Assembly: GCA_963675135.1 (NCBI GenBank)
Contig: OY776121.1
Coordinates: 67,906,265-67,970,264, forward strand
DNA: 64,000 nucleotides
Direction: 5' to 3'
Origin: Galeopsis tetrahit
Lineage: Eukaryota > Streptophyta > Magnoliopsida > Lamiales > Lamiaceae
A program made the position numbers and the translations under genes. The notes under the pieces were generated by a model. The model was not told the origin of the DNA and did not search any database. It saw nothing but the letters and a program-made list of their open reading frames with translations. Numbering within the stretch: position 1 is the stretch's first letter; each line of letters begins with the position of its first letter. Below, piece after piece: positions 45,301 through 56,680 of this stretch.

Positions 45301-45963
45301 TCATTTTCTGATGTGAAAATTCTCACTCTGCAGCAAGAAAGGGTAACCGATCCCTCTTCTTTTTGAAGGAAACAACACGAAGAGAAGACTTATCACAAAC
45401 CCGATCACCAGAGGAACTGTATTGACAAATTTTCTCGGCAAAACAAGATGATAACAGGTGAGAACATCATTGTGCAAAAGGGCAAAGGTAAGAAAGGCAA
45501 TCAAGGAGAGTGATGAATGAAACATATCACTCCATCTCAGCCTGTAATTGGATGCCACACGGGGTCGAGCCCGCCCTCCGCCAAAGTTCCTTATCCCGTG
45601 GAGCGTAGCAAGCCCATAGTACAACTTGCCACTGCTTGTTCGAAAGCTATCAGTTAACGAAAAGAACACACATGAACTAGCTGATAAAACGAGGAAGAAG
45701 CCCATCAGCCAGTTGTCAACGGTGGTGCATTTGCCATCGTTTGTTAGTAGGGGGGCAAAAATGGTAAAGGCGAGAATGGTGGCGGTGGGGAGAAGGACAT
45801 TGAGACGAGCAGTGCCACTCAAAATGGTGTTGACGACGTAGATGTAGTTGGAGTTATCCACATCGTCTTCTTGATCATCCTTGCTATGACCATCGTTGTG
45901 ATCGTCTGGTACGTGGCAATTGTTCTCAGGGTCAATCAGATTTTGCTCGATGTTGTCGGACAT
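45301..45963 (-). CDS. DMP (DUF679) family membrane protein
   Basis: Intronless, 220 residues. An acidic, Asp/Asn-rich soluble N-terminus (residues 1-40) precedes four predicted membrane segments: LNVLLPTATILAFTIFAPLL, WLMGFFLVLSASSCVFFSL, MFHSSLSLIAFLTFALL and VPLVIGFVISLLFVLF. Family marks include LPTATILAFTIFAPLLTNDG, CVFFSLTDSF, GKLYYGLAT and the C-terminal FPSKRRGIGYPF. DMPs act in endomembrane and tonoplast remodelling during senescence and cell death. The DMP8/9 clade acts in gamete fusion, but this protein's N-terminus is not like that clade, so I make no fertility claim. The stop is only 13 bp from the Mutator-type MITE. Confidence 0.92.
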   Translation of the reverse strand: MSDNIEQNLIDPENNCHVPDDHNDGHSKDDQEDDVDNSNYIYVVNTILSGTARLNVLLPTATILAFTIFAPLLTNDGKCTTVDNWLMGFFLVLSASSCVFFSLTDSFRTSSGKLYYGLATLHGIRNFGGGRARPRVASNYRLRWSDMFHSSLSLIAFLTFALLHNDVLTCYHLVLPRKFVNTVPLVIGFVISLLFVLFPSKRRGIGYPFLLQSENFHIRK

Positions 45964-48056
45964 AATGAAGGCTGTTGTCTATTACAAGTTTTGTGAGATG
46001 GAATTTGATTATAATGTGTCACAGAGGGTTGATATAGGTGAATTTTGTGAAAAGAGATTCCTAGTTGAGATGTTTGGGAGAAGGCATTCCTTTCTCTTCA
46101 TCATGGTTTTTCTGCAGGAAAGGTATAAAGGCTGCAATATGTTCAAATTTTCTCTCAAGTTTAATAGTTTATTAAATCTACAAATATATTTAAATACATT
46201 TATCTAAACGTTATCGATCAAAAAAACGAGCTGAAATAATTTGGCGAATCTTAAATCAAGCATTTGATTTTGGCAACTTTGGTCTCCATGTTTTTATTGA
46301 AAAAATATGCATTTTTTTTCTTGATTATATTACTATCAATCTATCATGGATGGAATAGCATCCGAATTAAGGGGGGCCAAAATTTAAAAAGGTCAAAATA
46401 TTTAACGTAACAAAATCATTTAAAAGTGTACATATGTTTACCAAGTATCAACTTAGTTTTAAACATTTTTTTTTTCATTACCAAAATATTTAACGTAACA
46501 AAATCATTTAAAAGTGTATATTATTGTACTATTTATACTCCGTACTATAAATGAAGTAATCTTCAATATTAATTTAAATTAATAATTTAAAAAAAAAAAG
46601 AAAAGACTTGCAACAAATATCTTTTACCGACATCATAATTGTTTTAATGTGTTGAGAAAAAATATTTTAGGTGAAATATAATTAATAATTTAACTAAATA
46701 GAAACAATAGATATTAAAAGTAAATATGTTAAATTGAAATCCCAAAAATCTTATGGAGTAGAAAGAGAAAAAAAAAATTAAAAAAATCAATAATAAGAGT
46801 TTGATTAATAAAATGACTAGGGCGAGTGGACGACATTTAAAAAAAAATAAAAATTATATAAGTGCTTTGAAAGAAGAAAAAGTTGGGTGGAGTATAAGAT
46901 AGTGTGAGGGTTGACAACTTGACATGCACGTAAATGAACCACATACACGATCACCAATATACTTTTTCATTAAAAATAATATAGTAAAAAAAAACTTTTT
47001 TTTTTTCAATAAAAAGATGAACGGAGCACGGAGTATTTCATGTTTTTCTTTAAAACTAGTTATTGTAATGTACCCTCTCTCCGTTCAATTTAAACCACCT
47101 TTTCATATTAATCAAATTTCAAATTAGATAAAAAGACATGAAACAATAGGGCCTCAACAAGGAGTAATTTTCTTTCTTTCTATTCCTGATGCCTTTCAAT
47201 TGATTTTCAAGCTCTTTAACAGAAGAATACACTGAAGAATAAACATAAAAGTCAAGAGAGATAAATTGTACTCGACTCAAATAAATATCCAACAAAAACA
47301 TTATTTTAAATGGGAATCAGAGTCAATTAATTTGATTCATGACTATCTAAGAATCACAAGTTACAATTCATAAAGCAGGGGTTGAGTAGAAAAGTAGCAG
47401 CAGCCTCGGAATAAATAACTTTACAATCAACAAGATACCCGTGAAGATTCATATGCATATATGACCCTGATTTTCAGAAAGATAATAGCTTTAAACACCC
47501 CACCATTCGGCTATGCACAGTGGATAGGCCACAACCAAAATTGCAAGGATATTTTATCAACAACAAAACCAGGTATGTTCTGTTTCTGCATCTACATTAG
47601 AGCATGTTTAAAGCTTCTTTCGATGTTTCCATATTCATGCCTGCGCTAGCTTAAACAAGAATCATACTAATCTCATTATATGCCTCAAGAATAACAGTAT
47701 CTTCCTAGATATCGATTCATCTCTATATTACACAACAGAAATTAATCGTTGCTAAGCGCCACCATGCATAACATACATAGCCTGTGGAGAAATTGCAAAT
47801 CTTCTTTCATTGCAATAACAAATACACATCAAATGAACTGCACAACGTTATTTTCACATTTACTCGAGGTATACGTATATCAAATATGTGCAACCTACAT
47901 ATCCTGAACTATAGAATACCAAAATACCCTCGTAACTTTGCTGTAAAAATAATAGCAGGGAGAGGGGGGGATATACAGCATCAATCAACTATACACTACT
48001 ATCATATAAAAATTCAATAACAGAAAACGGCTTACTGGTGATGCTTATAACTGATC
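45964..48056. other. Intergenic between DMP and FAB1; no gene seen
   Basis: AT-rich. Contains the DMP promoter side (45,964 onward) and MITE-end remnants (CGGAGCACGGAGTA near 47,024; CTCTCTCCGTTCAATTTAAA near 47,081), with no complete element resolved. Confidence 0.5.
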
Positions 48057-51000
48057 TTAAGCAAAGAGGCCATGTTGTTCACCATTATGCGGAGATTTTG
48101 AACCGGTTTTCTCAGGACCGCAGAGCTTGCAAGGATTAGAAGATCTTCGGGAACACCAATGATCGGGAACACTCAAAAAGTGTGTATCTATGAACTTTCT
48201 GAATCTTTTCTTGTACTCTTTAGGAGAGATGATAGTTGGCAACTGGTTTTTGGGAACAACGAGTGAAGACTTGACCCAATTTTCGAGTTGTTTGTCCCAT
48301 GTATACTGACGAAGATAGTCAATGATACCGCATACCAGTTCCCGACGTTGAGTATCAACTCCCACCAGAAGAGAATAGTCCATCACATTGATCATCTGAA
48401 AATTTTAAATTAAGAATATATTTAGGTTTGAAATTCACATCAATCCAAACAAGGACCAATGAATTTGATACAGTTTGTTTCAAATCCAGTAATCCAAACA
48501 AGCTTAAAAGAAGATATAGAGAAACTCACATTGAGGAAATTAGTATCATTATACACAGCCCGTTGGAGATTTCGCTTCGACTTCCTACTGACATAAAGAG
48601 GTGAAATGTTCATATCGTTCACAAAATTTTGATCCAGAAGAACATCTTCTGAATCATTGCCAGCAGTCTTCAATCGAGCATGCAAAGCCCCCTTGAGATC
48701 ATACTGTCTTGATATTTGTCGACCAAATGAAAGATTCTCCATCACCAGGAGGTCATGCCTGGATTCCTTCCCATTCTTTGTTGCTCTAATGACAACCTAA
48801 AAAGATAAAGAATCACTCAAAATACTGAACACACACCTTAACAAAAGCAAGAAACGAGGACATATGTAGATATACTAACCTGGTAGATACCAAGAATCTT
48901 AGCAAGACATGTCTGATTTCCCTTCTCATAGCACTGATTCATGTATTCAAAGTAATGTGGGGCGAATTTCATGAACGCATCGAATTCAGTTCTCTTGATT
49001 TCCTTTATGATAAACCTGTCATCGAGTGTTTTAGCAAAGAAGGATTTACTCTTTCCACCTTTCGCATCCCAATTCCTACAACGGCTTAGGGAAGCAATGT
49101 AATCAACTTCTGAAGGGCAACATCGATCACGTAACTGACGGAACTGGCTTGCATGAACACACACAACAGAGTACTTACGAGTTGCCTGATTTTTCCCCAA
49201 ACCCATCGAGACCTCTGGGTGGCTAGCCCCGTATGAAACGAGTGATTCCAACAAATTTAATCCGTCAAAGCTTGATGAATGTAGGTCTTGCAAGTTACTG
49301 GTAGGTAGAGATTGCATAGAATCAGTATCCAAAGAACCGAATGAAGACCAATTAGGAGAAGCTAAAGAAAACATTCGTGGTAGGCTCTGAGAACTCTCAT
49401 TCTTTGCATCCATTCCTTTTTCTCTCTGAGAATCCTCTGAAAGATCTTCGGTTACAATTGCTGCATCCTTTAATAAGGCAAGAGCACAAGCTATGATGCT
49501 CGAGAATTCATCTTCGTAATCAGACACAATGTAGTCATTAGAACCGAGCGGAATGTGTAGTCTTGATCCCTCGTCTGAAATCAGTTTTTGAGGCATAGAT
49601 TCTGCAGCATAGCTACTACAAGATTCAAATTTTGGCAAATTTCCTCTCTGGAGATCCTCGATGTATTCACGTCTGATGTCTGTAAACGGCCCCCAGATCC
49701 ATCCTTTCTCGTTTTCCAGGTTAGAGAACACAGACAAAAGGTGCTTAGGTCTAAGGGAATTGTTTGAGTCAGAAGTATCCCCTTCAACATCTGTAGATAT
49801 GGGTATTATCCGACCTGATTGCAATTCCACAGACGGGTCGACATTATCCTGTTGAGAACCCCCTTCAGCAGCATCGAAACAATCTTCTGGAGTAGGTTTC
49901 ACAGAGAAATCATGGAATTCAGATCCATTTTCAATGTTGAGCCTTACATCATCGTCATTCACTGTTAGTGTAGAACTTGATTGATCATCAGTAGATCCTT
50001 CAGCATGCCCATCAATAGGAATTTCTTTAATTGGAAAATCGCTATTTTCTATAAATGAATCCTGATTCATTTCATCTCCAGAAGGATTTTCTAGAGCTCC
50101 ATCTACTGAATCAGAACTGATCACCTTAAAATCTGATGAGAGCAATGCTTGTAGTCTTCGATCCCATATGCATGATTCCAGTAGAAGATCCAAGCGTGCT
50201 CTATTCAAGCCTAGAAGCTTACATATAGTACCACCTTCATTTCCATTCTTGACAGAATTCTGAATTTCAACCTGGTAATATATTATCAGGAAATTGAAAT
50301 GATGATGGTGCCTTACTTCTTTACATAATTGCATATAAACGAAGAAAATTGAGAATTTAATGCTTCAAATACAATTGTAGTCGAAAACCACATACAAATG
50401 CCGACTTTTATATGAACAAAACATAAATAATATCATAACCATAAATAAATTTCACCACAGTAGAAATTAATCAAACTATTAAGTACGGTTAACTGAGTTC
50501 CTTAGAAATTTGAAACTTGGAAAATAGCATATATTGTGGTTCGTCAGTGAAATTTATAATAACAAAAGTCCAACGCTCTATTTCCAGGACGTTTGAATTA
50601 CAATAGCATCACTTAAAGAAAATATATAGAAACATTATTCAATGTAATGTGGACTATGAGCATTTCTAGTTTTTACACAAACAGTCTAGTCACCTATTTT
50701 TGCAAGTTTAATAAGAGAACAAAATTAAGAAGTTGATTTAATCTTACTAAAAATAAACAAAAGAAGAAAAATGCATTACCATACAGTATCTAACCTCAAA
50801 TTGAGACTTTTCCTGCTTCAGCATCTCCACAATATCGGAAAACTCCATATCTGAACCTTGAATGTTCAGGGTTACCCCAACATACCGATTTCTAAGGTCC
50901 ATCAAAGATTTTTCAATCTCAAGGAACATTGACATCCCTTTCCAATACACCTTAAAGAGAGGAAAACAACTATGTCAATCAGAAGAAAAAAGGTACACAC

Positions 51001-54000
51001 AGTTGCTTCTATGATAGATTAATGTTTCATTCACAAAATAGCAAAAATGCATTTGTTAAATATGTATACGAATGCATACATTATCAGAGTCTTTCTTAAT
51101 AAACTCTCCTCCGACTGAATAGTTGAACTCCATCTTCTGAGGTGGAAGAGAAACTGAATAAGTCACAACCGTAGAGTACTTAAACATTGCAACCATTGGC
51201 CCTAATCTGCATGTTACCCCCAAAGATGCCATTAGCATTACTTCAAAATAATAACACAAAATCACAGAGTAAAAACTAAATGGAAATGAGAAATGGTAAA
51301 TGAAGTACCACGGAATAGTCAAGCATACAGCCTATGAACCTAATATGGGGATAGGGAGGGCAGTAACAGCCCACCTCACACAAAGGCACTAACAATATTA
51401 CCTATAAAAGACTAAGTATTACTAACCCCGTTGCTAATTATCTGTTTGATTATATCCAAAATTGTGTTCCTAATTATATGTCACTTTACTAATAATATAT
51501 CAACAAAAAGTTAACCCTTTTTTCTACCAATACCCCTAATAAGGGTATAATAGTCATTTGATATCCTAATTAATGAAAAATTGGTTTGTGTGAACGGATA
51601 AAATCAGACAGATAATTAGGAATGGAGGGAGTATTTTTTCAGAAAGGAAGAAAATGCAATCTTGATTAGTAGAAAGCAGCACCGACTGATATATTACTTT
51701 TTCAATGAATAAAATGAAAATTCAAAAGGTCGTCTTATTCAAAAACCTTATTATGGCATTCTTTTCTTTTATAAAGTAGTACTCCCTCTGCCCATCAAAA
51801 GTGTGCTCACTTTTTTTTATACATGTTTTTAAAAAAATCATATTTTAATTATAAAAAATATATGTGGGGTAACGAGTAAAGAATATTGTTGGTAAATACT
51901 CAATCTTGTTAATAAAGTAGAAAAAATATTCAAAAGTTAATTATTTAAATAGAATAAGCATCTGTTTTTTGTGGACCCAAAAAAAGAAATGAACACACTT
52001 TTGGTGGACGGAGGGAGTAATTGATATGAACCGAGATACATATTGATTTAGAATCTGGATCGTAATACATATTTTTATCTATATTAGCAAGATATACACC
52101 AACTATTAGATACATATTCGAAAGCATTTCTCCAAACTGAGACCTAAGAGCATTCAATTTGAAAATGGGATAACATGCATTATAGCTCATGTGATGTGAA
52201 TGAAGGTAGTAATACTAATAAGTTAAATATGGCATACCCAAAGAAGTAGAGGAAATCCTTGTGGTAAGAATGACCACAGCTGGATGGACTAGCGAATGAA
52301 GAATGGTTTGAAAAGCTTAGTTCCAAAAACTTTCCGAACGATAACCCACGAGCAGCAGTGGATATCAATACCCTTTTTGTAGATTTTGAGCGGAGTTTAC
52401 AGCGACCACAACGACTCCACATCCAAAGCCTGCCGTCAGCTTCCCCTGGAAGACTTTTTCTTGCAGGAAGATGTCTAACTTGGATTGTGAGTTGCTTGTT
52501 ATGATGTGCATAGTAGAAGAAATGTGCCTCAGGGTGCTCCCCACATGTCTTGCACTCAAGTCTCTGCAAACACAAAGATTATCTGTTAGGACCCACACGT
52601 GCTCATCAACCGTCAAAGTAATACAACATTTGAAATGGATGAAAAGATAAAGAGACATGTCAAAGAGCCAATGGTGAAAAGATAAAGGAAAAAACTTGTA
52701 TGAATTTTGGTTCACAGAAGTTTTATGGTGATTTTGTAATATTGTTTAGTATACGAAATAATAATGTTTAGCATACAAAGTATCACAACTTAGTGATTTT
52801 GAGAAGAATAGAATCGAGCATTTTTTAAAACGTGATACTGCGTATGGTAAACAATATTACTTTGAAGAAAAGAGTTCATGTGAACCTACTAAAAGATAAG
52901 AGTTTTGAGCATATTGTAAAGTAGCAGTACTCGGTAGGTAAATTGGATTTCATAATGAAAGGTTGGAAATAATGGTACAAAGCCTGTGTAGAATGAAAGT
53001 GGTCCAAAGCACCTGATTGAGTAAATTATCCTGCAGAAACTTTCCAAGAGGAACGTCGAAACTCCGGTAGAACTTAATGTGGGAAAAATGACGGTGTTCA
53101 CAAATAGTCCCTTTTAAGCCATTACGGCTAGACATCAAAACCAAAATACTCTCAGAATCCAAAACTGAATTGATTTCATCCTTTCGCTGCATTTGATCTC
53201 CAGCAACATCATTATTGTCCCCAGTATTTGAAGAATCTGGAAGGTTCTGCTCATTGTTGAGTAAATTCTCTCCCTCTTTCACCTTATCATCATCAACATT
53301 CTCGATCTGAATACCATTTTCAGCATTATCCTTCTGATTTCTTTCATCCAAAGAGTCGGAGAAAAGAGGAAAACTGTCGTCCATAACTCTTTGAATAGAT
53401 GTCGAAATAGAAAATCCAGGAAACGTCGACGGGTTGTATGCTTCAAACGACAATGGAGAATTGCCTTCGGATGGTGAAATTTGATTCTGCGATTCAATTT
53501 CATGGAAACCGTTAGAAATGTGAATATCATGTGGATCTGCTTCTTCATCAGAATGCTTCTGGTCTGAATTTGTTGCCTCATCATCAGTTCCATCCATGAT
53601 TGAATTTCCATTCGTAAGTGCTAGATCCACCACTTCATTGGGAGAAATCGTGGAGAACATTGCAGTTTGATCGAGAAGGAAAGAAGTCTCGAGCATCAAA
53701 TGATACGCCATAACAACTGCACATCGCATTACACATTTAATTCGCTTCAATTCGTCGCTGTTTGCTCCCATCAGCAGAATCTGCACAATATTCGAAGATC
53801 GAGGTCATATATAAAAGCAATTTTCCAGTTTAGAACTTAAAATTCAAACCCTAATCTAAATACATACTGTGCATCCAAGTCGAGAAGGAGCGCCCTCGAG
53901 AAACATTAATGTTTTACTTTGTTTTTTCCCGCCCTCCGTGGAAACAACATGTTCTTCAACAAACTTCTCGATGCGAAAAGAATCACACTGCCTGAGTTTT

Positions 54001-55693
54001 TGAGCAATTGCAACATCTGAGGTCAAGATCGGTGAGCCAATGCAGCTAGCAACTCTCTCCAGGCGATTGAGTTTCATATCAAAAACCAGTGTTATTCCTT
54101 TTGCAAGAATCGACTCTTGTATATCACGAGAAACTGATTTCTCAACCAAGATCACATTAGGATGGTACATATCTATCATCTCAACAATCGATTTCAAATT
54201 GTCCTTTTCCTGTCAATTGAACATATGATCAGGAACGATAAATGGATTTTCACATGTTGGAATTGAAAAAACACGAGTTGTTTATCTTAATTTCACCTGA
54301 ACCTGCTGCATTGACTGGAATGATGACAAACCACCAGAAGAAAGATCAAGTGCGCCATGGATCAACAGCAGTCTTGGGTTTTTATACTTTGTTGGCATGT
54401 GTTTATGAGCAGCATGCTTTTTGAAGACTAGCCCCTTGATCAGTTGGCTACAGAATCAAAATAAGAATACTCAGATTCACCAAACAAATGATTATCTTGA
54501 ATTAAACAGTTTTTGTACACACACCATTACTACTTATACTCAAATCCATAGAGCTAAATTATCCAACTTAGGAGTATAAATTATCAAATCCATAGAGCTA
54601 AATAAAGCAGTAACAATTTGTTTACCTTTGTGTGCGTGAACCAGTTGCAATACATTTAATCTTCACATATCCATCAGGATCCATCGCCTTACCCTCGTGT
54701 GCGTCAGGCTTCACAAAAGCAGCAGCCTCCCACGATAAAGAAGTCACTATATCAACCCAATCTTCACCAGATTCAACACTCATTGACTTCACTAGTTGAC
54801 TAACAAGAGCCTTAAACTTCCCATTCTTAACATCATTCATAGCTTTGAGCTTTTCTTCTTTGAACCTATAACTCCCATTGCCTTCTTCTCCAAAGTAGCT
54901 TACAGAAGTAGACTTAGCCCAGGCCCCACTATCACCACACTCGTCGTCGTCATCGTCGTAGTTTCCTACACTCCCTATCACATCATCTTCTTGGTCTTCT
55001 GCATCTGGAGGAATCCAAAATTCAGCATCCATTTCATCGTTCAAAGACGATGTTTCAGATGCTTCATCAAGAAAAGAATCCGGTCTTTCTCCTTCTTCAC
55101 TTTCTGTAACTCCTATATTTTTGCCAGGCTTCAAACTATCAGCATCACTAACTTGATTGGTTTCATCTTTCACCAGGTTATCAGCTTGGTGAAAACCGTT
55201 TGAAGTAGCTACCGAGCTGGAGTCTTCCATGTTCCCTTTTGATGTGGAAGTGGAATCTTCTTGACTATTGTCTGTCGCGTTGTCTTCTACATGTCTCCTG
55301 ATTGGAAATAAACAGAAGGTGAGCTATCTTCTAATATGATTATTCCTCCATACAAATTAACAGAAAGAAATGAGCATTATACCTTTCGTAAAAGTTTGCA
55401 TCTACAGAAACATCGCCTGAAAATAAAATAAAAGTGAAGGATCGTACAGAAAACAACAGCAGATACAATCAGATTGAAGAAAATTAAAGAGGAAACATAC
55501 TGCAGTTTGATGCAGAACTTATTAGTGACATTGAATTCTCCTGATTTGAGGCGTCTTTATCGATCTTTTTACCACAAAACTCACAACACTGTATAGAAAT
55601 AGAATGCCCACGATTCAGTCCTGTAGAATGCCCATTGTCCTGCTCTGTGCAGTTATTTGATTTTGCAAAATTTGCACCACAATAATGGCACAT
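48057..55693 (-). CDS. 1-phosphatidylinositol-3-phosphate 5-kinase, FAB1C/D type without FYVE domain
   Basis: Makes PI(3,5)P2 on endosomal and vacuolar membranes. Twelve exons join in phase: 55693-55501, 55416-55383, 55297-54626, 54447-54297, 54209-53868, 53780-53013, 52563-52238, 51206-51080, 50950-50795, 50271-48880, 48796-48530, 48395-48057; about 1,588 residues. The N-terminus has two CxxC pairs (MCHYCG, CCEFCG) instead of a full FYVE finger. Then come EFWIPPDAEDQ, the TCP-1/GroEL-like region (SQLIKGLVFKKHAAHKHM, GCTILLMGANSDELKRIK), a Cys-rich linker, an acidic spacer, and the lipid-kinase domain (KEIKRTEFDAFMKFAPHYFE, YDLKGALHARL, MDYSLLVG). FYVE-less, DLKGALHARL-bearing forms match plant FAB1C/FAB1D. 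The start at MCHYCG is chosen because no in-frame ATG precedes it in that exon; a leader exon probably lies near 56,470-56,550. Confidence 0.92.
51422..51631. mobile_element. Stowaway-like MITE in a FAB1 intron (1)
   Basis: CCGTTGCTAATTATCTGTTT at the left is inverse to AGACAGATAATTAGGAATGG at the right, bordered by TA. About 210 bp, inside the intron between the exons ending at 52238 and starting at 51206. Confidence 0.78.
51782..52017. mobile_element. Stowaway-like MITE in the same FAB1 intron (2)
   Basis: CTCCCTCTGCCCATCAAAAG and its inverse CTTTTGGTGGACGGAGGGAG, with TA at both borders. 236 bp. Confidence 0.87.
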
Positions 55694-55717
55694 ATTACGT
55701 TTGATTAACTTTTCAGC

Positions 55718-56680
55718 CTGCACGATGTGTTAAAGAAGTTTATCTGAAACTGAAATGGGAATCAGGAAAACCAAGAACATAAACGGAAACAAAAATTACA
55801 CTGGTGATTAAAAATCGCAATCACAAGATACAGGATTTTATCTGAAGGAATAAAGGAAAGATTGAAGAATCTTTAACTACCCCACAAGAAATCATATCGA
55901 ACAATCTAATTGTTTGGGTTGACTACTTCAGATATTTGAATTAGGGACAATACTAAAAACGTCTAAATCTATAACCATCCCCTGCTTACAACCAAATATT
56001 TCAGTTATTATAAAACCTGATTGAAGCTGTAATCTAAATTTCGTAGAAAGGACACAATCGTATAAAATAACCCTATAAATTTCCAAATCCAAACCTTAAA
56101 TACTTAACAAATTTTGATTGGATGAATCCAAATAACAGTGAATCTTGAAATACCACGCCAAATCTTGAAATGAGCAGCAGAAATCAAGAAATCACGAAAA
56201 GTTGATCTGTTGACTCCCAAGTCAACATAATATCCAGTAAATCGTAATACCGTGTTCTTTAAGATTAAGAATAGGGAACAGAATGAAATCAGACACTATT
56301 AAACAAGATCACAGCTGTACACAACTCCAGAGAACTCCCCTACTTTAGGCTCCAAACAATAATTCAAAAAAAAAAAAAAGAAGAATTGAAAAGATAACTC
56401 ACAGTTCAACAAATCCAAGGAACAAGTGATCATGCCCCTGAAATCCCAACTCAGAAAGTTATCGGCGTAACCAATCTTGAGAGCCCAGATGATATTTCTC
56501 TCTTCAAGAAGCAAGGATTTGAAAATTTTGGACATTCAATAAAACAAGTAGGAGAAAAGGGGGTGAAAGAGCAGAGGATTTATGACTGAATGCAGGAAAG
56601 TTTGGGATGAATTCTAAGAAATAAAAAAGCAAGCAAGAATTTTTTGTCCCCAAACTGGGACCCACAACAGCGCTTAATGC
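55718..56680. other. Probable leader intron, leader exon and proximal promoter of FAB1
   Basis: The acceptor CATCGTGCAG (minus) at about 55720-55718 implies an upstream non-coding exon, plausibly within 56,460-56,550. Exact donor and transcription start cannot be fixed by eye. Confidence 0.45.
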
